Below, piece after piece: positions 34,236-41,586 of a stretch of 64,000 nt of DNA. Under the pieces are notes generated by a model that searched no databases, was not told the DNA's origin, and saw nothing but the letters and a program-made list of their open reading frames with translations. The position numbers and the translations under genes were made by a program. Position 1 is the first letter of the stretch, and the number at the start of each line of letters is the position of its first letter. This DNA is from Kiritimatiellia bacterium. GTDB taxonomy: Bacteria; Verrucomicrobiota; Kiritimatiellia; RFP12; UBA1067. The stretch covers positions 36,652 through 100,651 of the forward strand of contig JAFRDO010000016.1 in the NCBI GenBank assembly GCA_017403825.1. Direction: 5' to 3'.

Positions 34236-34243
34236 GGTATACT
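34236..34243 (+). promoter_or_regulatory. Extended -10 of the toxin-antitoxin-like pair (leaderless type)
   Basis: TGGTATACT, with TATACT at 34238-34243, lies 7 bases before the ATG of the 62-residue gene, again with no Shine-Dalgarno. Confidence 0.65.
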
Positions 34244-34250
34244 ATGCGGC

Positions 34251-34439
34251 ATGGCGGAGATGGCAGAGATGACGGAGCTGGACCGGAAGCTGGCGAAAGC
34301 CGCGCGCGAATGCAGCGCGGACGCTGTTCGGCGCACATTTGAGGCGGGTTTGCCGATCACAATCCTCGTCGGCAATCGTATCGTCCGGCGGTGGGCGGAC
34401 GGGCGAGAGGAACTTGTCAAGGAACTGCCGCCGCGATGA
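34251..34439 (+). CDS. Small basic protein, putative antitoxin of the zeta-like pair
   Basis: A 62-residue protein (MAEMTELDRKLAKAARE ... RRWADGREELVKELPPR). A helical N-terminal half is followed by a short strand (ITILVGNRIVRRWADG). No named family is recognised. It is fused translationally to the next gene by an ATGA overlap (34436-34439). That arrangement, size and the P-loop toxin-like partner suggest an antitoxin or labile regulator. It is predicted to be leaderless. Confidence 0.5.
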   Translation: MAEMAEMTELDRKLAKAARECSADAVRRTFEAGLPITILVGNRIVRRWADGREELVKELPPR

Positions 34440-35161
34440 TTCGCCGCTTCCGTATGGTCGCCGGGCCGAACGGCTCCGGCAAGACGACGTTGGTCGGCTG
34501 GCTGACCCGCGACTACGCTGTCAACTTCTATACGGTGCTCAACGCCGATGACGTGTTCGCGCAGGTGAAGCGGACAAGGGCGTTGTTTCTTCCGTTTCCG
34601 GTAGATTCGGCGTCGCTTGCGGCGTATGTCGAATCCTCGCAATATGACGAGTGCGAGAAAATGCGTTTCAGGTCAGGTGAGATTGTCGTAGAGGGAGATT
34701 GTGCCCGGTTCAATGCCGATGATGCCGTAAACTCATATTCGGTCGCCTTGCTGGTAAATTTTCTTCAGGACGAATTCATCAGTCGCGGCATCAGCTTTTC
34801 GCAGGAAACGGTATTCTCGCATTCCTCAAAGGTTGCCGCGCTTGCCAAGGCATATGATGTCGGGTTTCGGAATTATCTCTACTATGTGGCGACAGACGAC
34901 GCGGCCATCAACGCGGATCGCGTAATGTGTCGCTATGCGCAGGGCGGACACGATGTGCCGCCTGAGAAGATTGCGGCGCGATACGTGCGTTCGCTCGCCA
35001 ATATCGCGCCAGCGCTCCAGTATCTTTCACGGGCGTTTTTCTTCGACAATTCCAACGCGGAGATGCGGTATCTGGCCTCCTATGACGCCGATGCCGGATT
35101 CGCCTTGCACGTTCCGCCTGCGGAACTGCCACTCTGGTTCCGCCGAAACGTGACGATGTAA
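34436..35161 (+). CDS. Zeta-toxin-like P-loop kinase
   Basis: A 241-residue P-loop NTPase. The N-terminus begins MIRRFRMVAGPNGSGKTT (Walker A at about residues 9-17). Then come LNADDVF, a lid region and a C-terminal segment with SFSQETVFSHSSK, which matches the ETVFSH/ETxxS pattern of zeta-family UDP-N-acetylglucosamine kinases. Zeta toxins poison cell-wall precursor metabolism in epsilon-zeta systems. The start overlaps the small gene by 4 bases; the open frame extends further upstream but only inside that gene. It is also possible that this is a housekeeping zeta-like ATPase rather than an active toxin. Confidence 0.65.
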   Translation: MIRRFRMVAGPNGSGKTTLVGWLTRDYAVNFYTVLNADDVFAQVKRTRALFLPFPVDSASLAAYVESSQYDECEKMRFRSGEIVVEGDCARFNADDAVNSYSVALLVNFLQDEFISRGISFSQETVFSHSSKVAALAKAYDVGFRNYLYYVATDDAAINADRVMCRYAQGGHDVPPEKIAARYVRSLANIAPALQYLSRAFFFDNSNAEMRYLASYDADAGFALHVPPAELPLWFRRNVTM

Positions 35162-35188
35162 CTGCCACTTGCAAGGGAGCCGTGCTGA

Positions 35189-35217
35189 TTGCGCTCGGCG
35201 GGAGAGTTTGGTATAAT
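35189..35217 (+). promoter_or_regulatory. Promoter of the first large beta-protein
   Basis: TTGCGC (35189-35194), a 17-bp spacer and TATAAT (35212-35217) with an extended TGG. The box is nearly identical (32 bases, about four mismatches) to that at 39225-39256 in front of the phosphoesterase gene. Confidence 0.8.
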
Positions 35218-35252
35218 GTGTTGCGTCAAGCGACACAACATAGGAAAAAACG

Positions 35253-37793
35253 ATGAAAAAATTGCTTGCCGCACTTGTCTGCGCCGTTGCGTTCCAGCTG
35301 ACGGTGTCCGCCGAATCCTACACCTACACACCTGGCGACACGTCGCTTGGCAACGGTGCCGTGACCATCACCTACGATGGTAGCACGACCGACATCGCAA
35401 CGCTGACCGCGAACCCGTCGGACGGCGAGACGATCACGCTCACGGGCGGCGCGGCAACGTTCGCCGCTGGCGCGACGATTACGCTCGCCTCGTCCGGCAC
35501 CGTCGCGTTCGCGGAGAAGGTGACAACCAAGGGTGCGCTTACCCTTGCACGCGGCGACGATGTGTATCGCGTGTGGACTGGCGCCGCGTTGACGACCGAT
35601 CATCCAAACACGCCGGCGTTTCCGGATATTGTCACGAACGATCAGATCTCCGCAACCGACGTGGCGAACACATGGGAATGCATACATGTGGTCGCTAGTG
35701 CTCCTAGTACGAGCGGATACAACCACCTTGGTGCTGTTGGGCGTTATGACACTATCGGAGGGCGGATTGGCAACGACTCATTCGTAACATTGAACCGCAA
35801 TACCTCTGCGTTCGCCTATTCCATACGTGTCCAGCTGACGCCAAGAGCCGACGGAACCTATGCCCGTTGCCGCACGGGCGTCCGTTCGCCACGCTACGGC
35901 CTCTATCCCGACTTGGAAAAAAACTGGGCAACCGCCGACCTTTGGGGCGATACCGTCGCCAATTGGGGCGCGACAAAAGAAGCAAGAGCATTCCGTGGTA
36001 TCTGGGGTACTTCCGACAGCAATGGCAACGATGCCCAGAAATATGGCGGAACATGGCTTGGCTATACATCCGCTATGGGGTTGAACAAAATCATCCTCAG
36101 GCGCAAGAATTCGCCCGCCGGTGCAATGCAGGTGCGTTTCGATGGCGGCGCAACGCTCGGCGGCACAACGACAATCCCGTTTGGGATGGAGGCCGTGCTG
36201 TCGGTTGGCAATGGAAGCGATTCGTCGGTGCTCTCTCAGCCTATTGAAGGTGATGGCGACTTCAGGATAAAGCCGATTGATGTTGGCAGCGCCACATCCT
36301 ACAGGGAAGACTACAGGGAAGACTTCATAACGACCTCCTGGTCGCTTCTTGTCCAAAACCGTCTTTTGGCCTCGGTTACGTCAATGTCCGCTGAGATGAA
36401 TGGTTCTAGCCAGCCCACGTCAGTTGCCGCACGATGGTGCCACTACAAGTACGATCCCGCCACTGATATGGCAAAGTGCCAGTTCCAATTCTGGAATGGA
36501 ACGGGAATCAAAGTGGTAAAGGTGGAGTTGAGGCAACAGCCAGATAATAGTGGCAATATACAGATTAGAGCCACTGGCGCTGGTTATTACACAGGTACTC
36601 AATACAATTACAATAATAACGAGCCGGTGGATGTCTATGATCGCAGCAATACGCACACGGTTGCAACAAACGCCACGGTTGCCAACTACGGTATTCACAA
36701 GATTAGGGTGACAACGAGTGATAAGGGTGGCATTGTGACGGTTTCGGGTAACGTTCAGAACCTGATCGGCGGGCGGTTCACCGTAGAAGGCGGCGACAGC
36801 GGGCGGATGATCGCCACGGTTACATCAACGACTGGGCTTCCGGCCGGTGGCGCAGTCCATATCAACACCAATGCAGAATTGAGGCTTATGGCCTCTACTA
36901 CAGCGCCCGCCAACGGTACGTTTGAGTATTTTGTTCATGCCGGGGGACGGCTTCGCAATATCAACCAGTGGCAGATTTCAAGGCCTCAGAACCTCGTTTT
37001 TGACGGAGGAACGTTTTCCGGGTACAGTACAGATGCCTATTTGAACTATGTTACTCTGTCCAATGCCAACATGAACGGCACTTACACGCGTGTAGCCTAT
37101 GACTTACCCAATGCGTATTGGCGGGTGATTGGAACAGCACCGTCAACCATCGCTTTCAGCTCCGGCTTGAATGCATATGGATATGCTGGTGCTGCTACCG
37201 CGCGGAACAACAATTGCGCGTTTCGTATTGAAGTGGCAGATGTGACGGACGGGCCTGACTGCATCTTGAACCGCATCCGTGGCGCGGCTAACCGTGGCGC
37301 ATCAGATCGTGAAAGTTACGCTTGGTTCTGGTTTGAGAAGTACGGTCCGGGTACGCTGAAGATTACCGACGACTCCAAGGAAGTTCGCATGGAGTCGAGG
37401 CTTTACAATGGTACGCTGTTGCTGGCTGGGAACAACATCATGACGAACGAGGTGCAGCTGTTGGGCGGCAATCTCGCGGTCGATGCCGGAAAGGCCAACA
37501 ATAATCTCGGCCAGCTCACGGCGGAGAAGGGCGGCACCATCACGGTTGGTGCGGGCGGCTCGCTCGGGTTTGCGTCGTTCGCGCCGGGCGCGAATTTGGC
37601 GACCAAGTCCATCATGATTGACGCGCCGAAGGATGGCAATGTCCTCAAGTTCAATACTACGTTCACGGGCGAACAGCTCAGGTACTTCAGATGGAAGGAC
37701 GAAACTGCACCTGTCGGGTCTTGGCGTGTGGCGCAGGACGCGGACGGCTATATGCACCCGGTCGAGTGTGGAACGTTCATCTTCATCCGGTAG
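35253..37793 (+). CDS. Large secreted beta-repeat protein with IxIR tail
   Basis: An 846-residue exported protein. A Sec signal peptide (about residues 1-21, ending TVSAES) precedes a long run of short beta-strand repeats rich in Gly, Asn and Thr. There are segments such as GETITLTGGAATFAAG and a parallel-beta-helix-like C-terminal half with GNNIMTNEVQLLGGNLAV. The C-terminus is the hydrophobic-basic peptide TFIFIR, shared in pattern with three other large proteins of the window. No catalytic motif is apparent. It is likely a surface or matrix protein. Confidence 0.75.
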   Translation: MKKLLAALVCAVAFQLTVSAESYTYTPGDTSLGNGAVTITYDGSTTDIATLTANPSDGETITLTGGAATFAAGATITLASSGTVAFAEKVTTKGALTLARGDDVYRVWTGAALTTDHPNTPAFPDIVTNDQISATDVANTWECIHVVASAPSTSGYNHLGAVGRYDTIGGRIGNDSFVTLNRNTSAFAYSIRVQLTPRADGTYARCRTGVRSPRYGLYPDLEKNWATADLWGDTVANWGATKEARAFRGIWGTSDSNGNDAQKYGGTWLGYTSAMGLNKIILRRKNSPAGAMQVRFDGGATLGGTTTIPFGMEAVLSVGNGSDSSVLSQPIEGDGDFRIKPIDVGSATSYREDYREDFITTSWSLLVQNRLLASVTSMSAEMNGSSQPTSVAARWCHYKYDPATDMAKCQFQFWNGTGIKVVKVELRQQPDNSGNIQIRATGAGYYTGTQYNYNNNEPVDVYDRSNTHTVATNATVANYGIHKIRVTTSDKGGIVTVSGNVQNLIGGRFTVEGGDSGRMIATVTSTTGLPAGGAVHINTNAELRLMASTTAPANGTFEYFVHAGGRLRNINQWQISRPQNLVFDGGTFSGYSTDAYLNYVTLSNANMNGTYTRVAYDLPNAYWRVIGTAPSTIAFSSGLNAYGYAGAATARNNNCAFRIEVADVTDGPDCILNRIRGAANRGASDRESYAWFWFEKYGPGTLKITDDSKEVRMESRLYNGTLLLAGNNIMTNEVQLLGGNLAVDAGKANNNLGQLTAEKGGTITVGAGGSLGFASFAPGANLATKSIMIDAPKDGNVLKFNTTFTGEQLRYFRWKDETAPVGSWRVAQDADGYMHPVECGTFIFIR

Positions 37794-37804
37794 GCAATAA
37801 TTCC

Positions 37805-37818
37805 ATATGCCGGCATAT
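37805..37818. repeat. 14-bp perfect palindrome
   Basis: ATATGCCGGCATAT lies 60 bases upstream of the phosphatase gene, with no T-run. It could be an operator or structured leader, or coincidental. Confidence 0.35.
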
Positions 37819-37877
37819 ACGTGGCTGCTGGGCGGCGCCTGGCGTGGATGTACCTGCCCTCCATTTGCTGATCGGCC

Positions 37878-39206
37878 ATGAGAACTAATGTTGCAATATT
37901 TGTTGCGCTGAATGCGCTTGTCATAGCCGCTTCTGCGGCAGTCGTCCCGGTTTCGCCGACGGGCGGAGCGAAGGTCGCGCTTCTGCCGGAGGCGCATAAG
38001 AAGATCATGTCGTTCGCCACCTGCGGGGAACGGATCGCCGTCCTCAAGGCGGACAGCGAAAAACCGCACGACGAGCGCTTCTACGGCAAGGACCGTTCCT
38101 CGAAGTGGCGCACGTTCCTGCCGCTCAAGCTTGAATGGCGCACTACCGACGGCGAGACAGGTCCGTGGAAGATCCTGATTGGCAAGACGCCCGACCTCGC
38201 CGGCGCGACCGAGATGTGGCTCAATTCGGAAGCGGCCCTCAAGATGTCGCTGACGGAGAAGAGCTCGACTGGCGAGAAGGTCGAAGGCAATACGCACGTC
38301 TACAGCTACGTCGTGCCGCGCGCCAACCTCGAAGTAGGCCGCACCTACTACTGGAAAGTGTGGAGCAACGTCGCGTGCCGCCGTTTCCCGCACGGTTCCA
38401 CTATGAACGCCAAATGTCCCTATTGCGACAGCCGCCGCGCCGTGGCGTCGGACGTGGCGTCCTTCGTCACCGAAGACCAGCCGCCGCGCTGGATCAGGCT
38501 GGAGGGCAGCGCAGGGAACGTCCGCGACCTCGGCGGATGGAAGGGGCTCGGCGGACGGCGCGTGAAGCAGGGCATGATTTTCCGCGGAGCTGGACTCAAC
38601 AACGGCAGCGCGAACGGCGAAAGACCGGGACCGTGCCGCATGACGGTCGAGGACGCAAACTACATGAGGGACGTGCTGGGCATAAGGACAGACCTCGATC
38701 TCCGTACGGATCTTGAGGTTGGCGGTATGACCAAGTCTCCGCTCGGCGACGGTGTCAGGCTGGTTCACATAGCTTCGGCGGCATACGCAGGGCTGTTCTT
38801 CGTCGGCGACAAGGCCGGAGAATTCAACAGGCATCTCTGCGCGGACGGCAAAAAGGCGATGGCCGAGAACTTTCGCGTGTTCTGCGACAAGGCGAACTAC
38901 CCCGTATACGTCCATTGCGCGGGCGGCGCCGATCGCACCGGGTCGCTCGTGTACGTCCTTCTGGGCGCCCTCGGCGTCCCCAGACACGATGCCGAGGTGG
39001 AATGGGAATTGACCTTCTATCCGAAGTTCGACGGTTTTGAAGCCACGACGGATCATTGGAGGAGCGAGCGGCACTTTAATGACGGCCTTGCCGGGTACGG
39101 CGACGCCGACACCCCGTGGAACAGGCGCATAGAGCTGTATCTTGCTGACTGCGGCATCACGCAGGAGGAAATCGACCGATTCCGCTCGATAATGCTGGAA
39201 CCCTGA
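37878..39206 (+). CDS. Secreted tyrosine-phosphatase-like protein
   Basis: A 442-residue exported protein. A signal peptide (about 1-20) and an N-terminal beta region rich in charged residues lead into a protein-tyrosine-phosphatase fold. The signature is YVHCAGGADRTGSLVYVLLG, with Cys347 and Arg353 as the CxxGxDR-TG catalytic loop. LRTDLEVGG and GNVRDLGGWKG mark the Y_phosphatase3-like (Siw14/OCA) lineage. Secreted phosphatases of this kind could act on phospho-sugars or phosphoproteins; substrate unknown. Ends with MLEP, without the IxIK tail. Confidence 0.82.
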   Translation: MRTNVAIFVALNALVIAASAAVVPVSPTGGAKVALLPEAHKKIMSFATCGERIAVLKADSEKPHDERFYGKDRSSKWRTFLPLKLEWRTTDGETGPWKILIGKTPDLAGATEMWLNSEAALKMSLTEKSSTGEKVEGNTHVYSYVVPRANLEVGRTYYWKVWSNVACRRFPHGSTMNAKCPYCDSRRAVASDVASFVTEDQPPRWIRLEGSAGNVRDLGGWKGLGGRRVKQGMIFRGAGLNNGSANGERPGPCRMTVEDANYMRDVLGIRTDLDLRTDLEVGGMTKSPLGDGVRLVHIASAAYAGLFFVGDKAGEFNRHLCADGKKAMAENFRVFCDKANYPVYVHCAGGADRTGSLVYVLLGALGVPRHDAEVEWELTFYPKFDGFEATTDHWRSERHFNDGLAGYGDADTPWNRRIELYLADCGITQEEIDRFRSIMLEP

Positions 39207-39224
39207 CAGATTGTTGCGGGTGAA

Positions 39225-39253
39225 TTGCGCTTGGCGGCAGAGTTTGATATAAT
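39225..39253 (+). promoter_or_regulatory. Promoter of the phosphoesterase gene
   Basis: TTGCGC (39225-39230), a 17-bp spacer and TATAAT (39248-39253) with TGA upstream. It is a near copy of the 35189 box. The 5' leader is about 75 bases long. Confidence 0.78.
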
Positions 39254-39272
39254 GTGTATGATGTGAACGGCT

Positions 39273-39335
39273 ATGTCCATCCAAAGGTCTTTGGCGGCAG
39301 GATTATCGTCAAATAATCACAAGAGGGCAAAATGA
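39273..39335 (+). other. Possible leader mini-frame overlapping the phosphoesterase start
   Basis: A 20-codon frame (MSIQRSLAAGLSS...) ends in ATGA at the start of the phosphoesterase gene. No Shine-Dalgarno; could be translated for coupling or be chance. Confidence 0.25.
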
Positions 39336-40390
39336 ACGGACATTCAGGAATAGGGCGTCGGGCGTTCCTTGGTGCAGGCGCGGCAACGCTGCTTGCGGGC
39401 GGGGTATCTGGCAAGACCGGTGCGTCGGGGCGGCCTGACGGCGACGAAGTGAAGTTCTGCGCGTTCGCGGACATTCACTACTACCCAGGGGTGTTCCCGC
39501 ATGACACCCGCGAATGGCTCGAGCGGGTCCTTGACCGTGCCGAGAAGTCCAAGGTCGACTTCATAATCCACATGGGCGACTTCACACACACGCCTGTCCG
39601 CTGCAAGGACTACGTGGACTTCTACAACGACTTCCGCATCAAGACCTACCATACCGTGGGCAACCACGACGACGACGGCAATTCGCATGCGGAGACGCTG
39701 GCGGCATACCGGCTCGACCGCGGCTACTACTACTTCGACCGCGGAGGTTTCCGCTTCATCGTTACGGACACGAACAACTGCCTTGTGGACGGCAAGTGGA
39801 CGCATTACTCCAATTCCAACTACTATGCCGTCGGACGGAAGGACGGAAACCTCATCACCCGCGTGCCGCCGGAGCAGCTGGAATGGCTGAAGGCGACGAT
39901 CGAAGGCTCGCCGTACCCGTGCATCATAACGAGCCACGCCAGCTACGAACGCGAGGACGGTTCGCCGGACCGCGCTGCCGTGCGCCGGATATTTGACGAG
40001 GCGAACGCGAAGCATCCCGGCCGTGTGCGACTTGTGATCAACGGGCATCACCACTGCGACCACGTTCGCATGCTGGAGAATATCGTCTATTTGGATCTTA
40101 ACTCTGCCAGCTATGACTGGATGGATAAGACGCACACGGCCTATCCAGAAGAGGACGTCAAGCGCTGGAAGCACGCGCGGCACGTTATTGCGTGGAACGA
40201 CCCTGTGAACGCGATCATCACGATAAACCGGAACGGTCACCTGAAGGTCGAGGGGCAGAGGAGCGAGTTCTACCGCGGCGTCACGCCCGTCATGGCGGGC
40301 CTGCCGCCGACCAACGGGCGCCAGCGCCGTCTCATCACCCCGAACGTCCAGTCGTTTGAGATGACGATAGCATATCCAGGCGCTTCGTGA
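39332..40390 (+). CDS. Tat-exported calcineurin-like phosphoesterase
   Basis: A 352-residue metallophosphoesterase with a twin-arginine signal (GRRAFLGAGAATLLAGG, about residues 8-24). Metal-binding motifs in order: FADIHYY (DxH), HMGDFTH (GD), TVGNHDDD (GNHD) and INGHHHCDH (GHxH). The family includes phosphodiesterases, nucleotidases and purple acid-phosphatase-like enzymes; substrate is open. Strong promoter with a 78-base leader. An ATGA-style overlap connects a possible mini-frame to its start. Confidence 0.85.
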   Translation: MNGHSGIGRRAFLGAGAATLLAGGVSGKTGASGRPDGDEVKFCAFADIHYYPGVFPHDTREWLERVLDRAEKSKVDFIIHMGDFTHTPVRCKDYVDFYNDFRIKTYHTVGNHDDDGNSHAETLAAYRLDRGYYYFDRGGFRFIVTDTNNCLVDGKWTHYSNSNYYAVGRKDGNLITRVPPEQLEWLKATIEGSPYPCIITSHASYEREDGSPDRAAVRRIFDEANAKHPGRVRLVINGHHHCDHVRMLENIVYLDLNSASYDWMDKTHTAYPEEDVKRWKHARHVIAWNDPVNAIITINRNGHLKVEGQRSEFYRGVTPVMAGLPPTNGRQRRLITPNVQSFEMTIAYPGAS

Positions 40391-40437
40391 TTCTATCTTA
40401 GCTGATCGTCTGACCGTGTTCCGATGACAAGAAAAGA

Positions 40438-41514
40438 ATGGAAAAGGACATGTCCGGCAGAAAGGATTTCCTGAAAGGCGGCGTCGCGGAGGGAGGAGAG
40501 GCAGCGGCGAAACCGAAGTTCGCATGGTCGTTTCTCGTCCATTTTGGCATGAACATGTGGGGAGACATCGTCTCCAAGCCGAGCCGCAACGGGCTAATCA
40601 AGAAGCGGCTCACCGACGAGGAGTTCGCGCTCGTATGCGGCGACGACTACCTTGCGCTAGACCGCGTCCGCTTCGACGAGGCGCTCTGGCGCGACCTCTC
40701 GGAGCAGCTCAAGAAGGACGGCTGCAATCAGATCGTGGTCGATGTCGGCGAGTTCCTGAAATACCCAAGCCACCCCGAACTGGCGGTAAAGGGCAGCTGG
40801 AGCGCGGAGCGGCTCGCGGCGGAGGTGAAGCGACTGAATTGCATGGGGTTCGAGGTCGTGCCTAAGCTCAACTTCTCCTGCTGCCACCGCACATGGCTCG
40901 GCGAGTATGCGCGGATGGTGTCGACGCCGAAGTACTATGAGGTCTGCGCCGACCTCATCCGCGATGCGCTTGAGGTGTTCAAGGGTACGCGCTTCCTTCA
41001 CATCGGCATGGACGAAGAGCACATGCCGTCGTACCAACGCTACAACAGGATGCTGGTGATGCGTCAGGGGGAACTTTGGTGGCACGATGCGCTTTGGCTT
41101 GTGAAGGAAGTGGAGAAGCATGACGTGCGCGCCTGGATGTGGCACGATTTCCTGCGCAAGCACAAGATGGAGGAGTTTGCGAAGCGTATGCCGAAGACTG
41201 TTGTGCAGAGCCCGTGGACGTATCAGATCGACGACACTACGCGGTACGAGAACCTGTTCTGGATCTTCCGCACGCTTTCTAAGGGCGGGTATGACACCGT
41301 TCCGTGCAGTTCGCATTGCTACGGCGGTGACAAAGGATTCGTGAAGTTGGCGGAATGGTGCAGGGACAACATGGATCCCGCGCATTTCATTGGCTTCCAA
41401 ATGGCACCTTGGATGCAGACGGGCGAGGCGTACAGGCGGTTGCTTTTCAGAGGTTCCGAACTTCTCGCTGAGGCGCGGCGAGCGTTGTGCCAAAATTTGC
41501 CGCATTTGCAATAA
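40438..41514 (+). CDS. GH20-like TIM-barrel protein, paralogue 1, with decayed Tat signal
   Basis: A 358-residue protein of a local family (also 56812 and 59035). Shared blocks: HFGMNMWGD near the start, DVGEFLKYPSHPELAVKGSW, VVPKLNFSCCHRTW and HIGMDEEHM. The last fits the H-x-G-x-D-E catalytic pair of GH20 beta-hexosaminidases. The N-terminus GRKDFLKGG lacks a hydrophobic stretch, so Tat export is doubtful. The start of an intact MTRKE-like frame exists at 40424 in another frame. The C-terminal end differs from the paralogues. GH20-type activity is inferred. Confidence 0.65.
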   Translation: MEKDMSGRKDFLKGGVAEGGEAAAKPKFAWSFLVHFGMNMWGDIVSKPSRNGLIKKRLTDEEFALVCGDDYLALDRVRFDEALWRDLSEQLKKDGCNQIVVDVGEFLKYPSHPELAVKGSWSAERLAAEVKRLNCMGFEVVPKLNFSCCHRTWLGEYARMVSTPKYYEVCADLIRDALEVFKGTRFLHIGMDEEHMPSYQRYNRMLVMRQGELWWHDALWLVKEVEKHDVRAWMWHDFLRKHKMEEFAKRMPKTVVQSPWTYQIDDTTRYENLFWIFRTLSKGGYDTVPCSSHCYGGDKGFVKLAEWCRDNMDPAHFIGFQMAPWMQTGEAYRRLLFRGSELLAEARRALCQNLPHLQ

Positions 41515-41534
41515 CGTGGAATATTTGGTACAAT
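41506..41534 (+). promoter_or_regulatory. Promoter of the first LamG-like triple-domain gene
   Basis: TTGCAA (41506-41511), a 17-bp spacer and TACAAT (41529-41534) with an extended TGG. A GGGAG Shine-Dalgarno precedes the ATG at 41587. Confidence 0.65.
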
Positions 41535-41586
41535 TTGGTGCGAAAGATTGGAAAACCTTTCAAACAATTCAAGGGAGAAAATAAAG

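Noticed and set aside
37302..39284. A 660-codon minus-strand frame over the phosphatase gene
   Set aside because: It spans parts of two plus-strand genes with signal peptides and motifs; an artefact of high GC at the third codon position.
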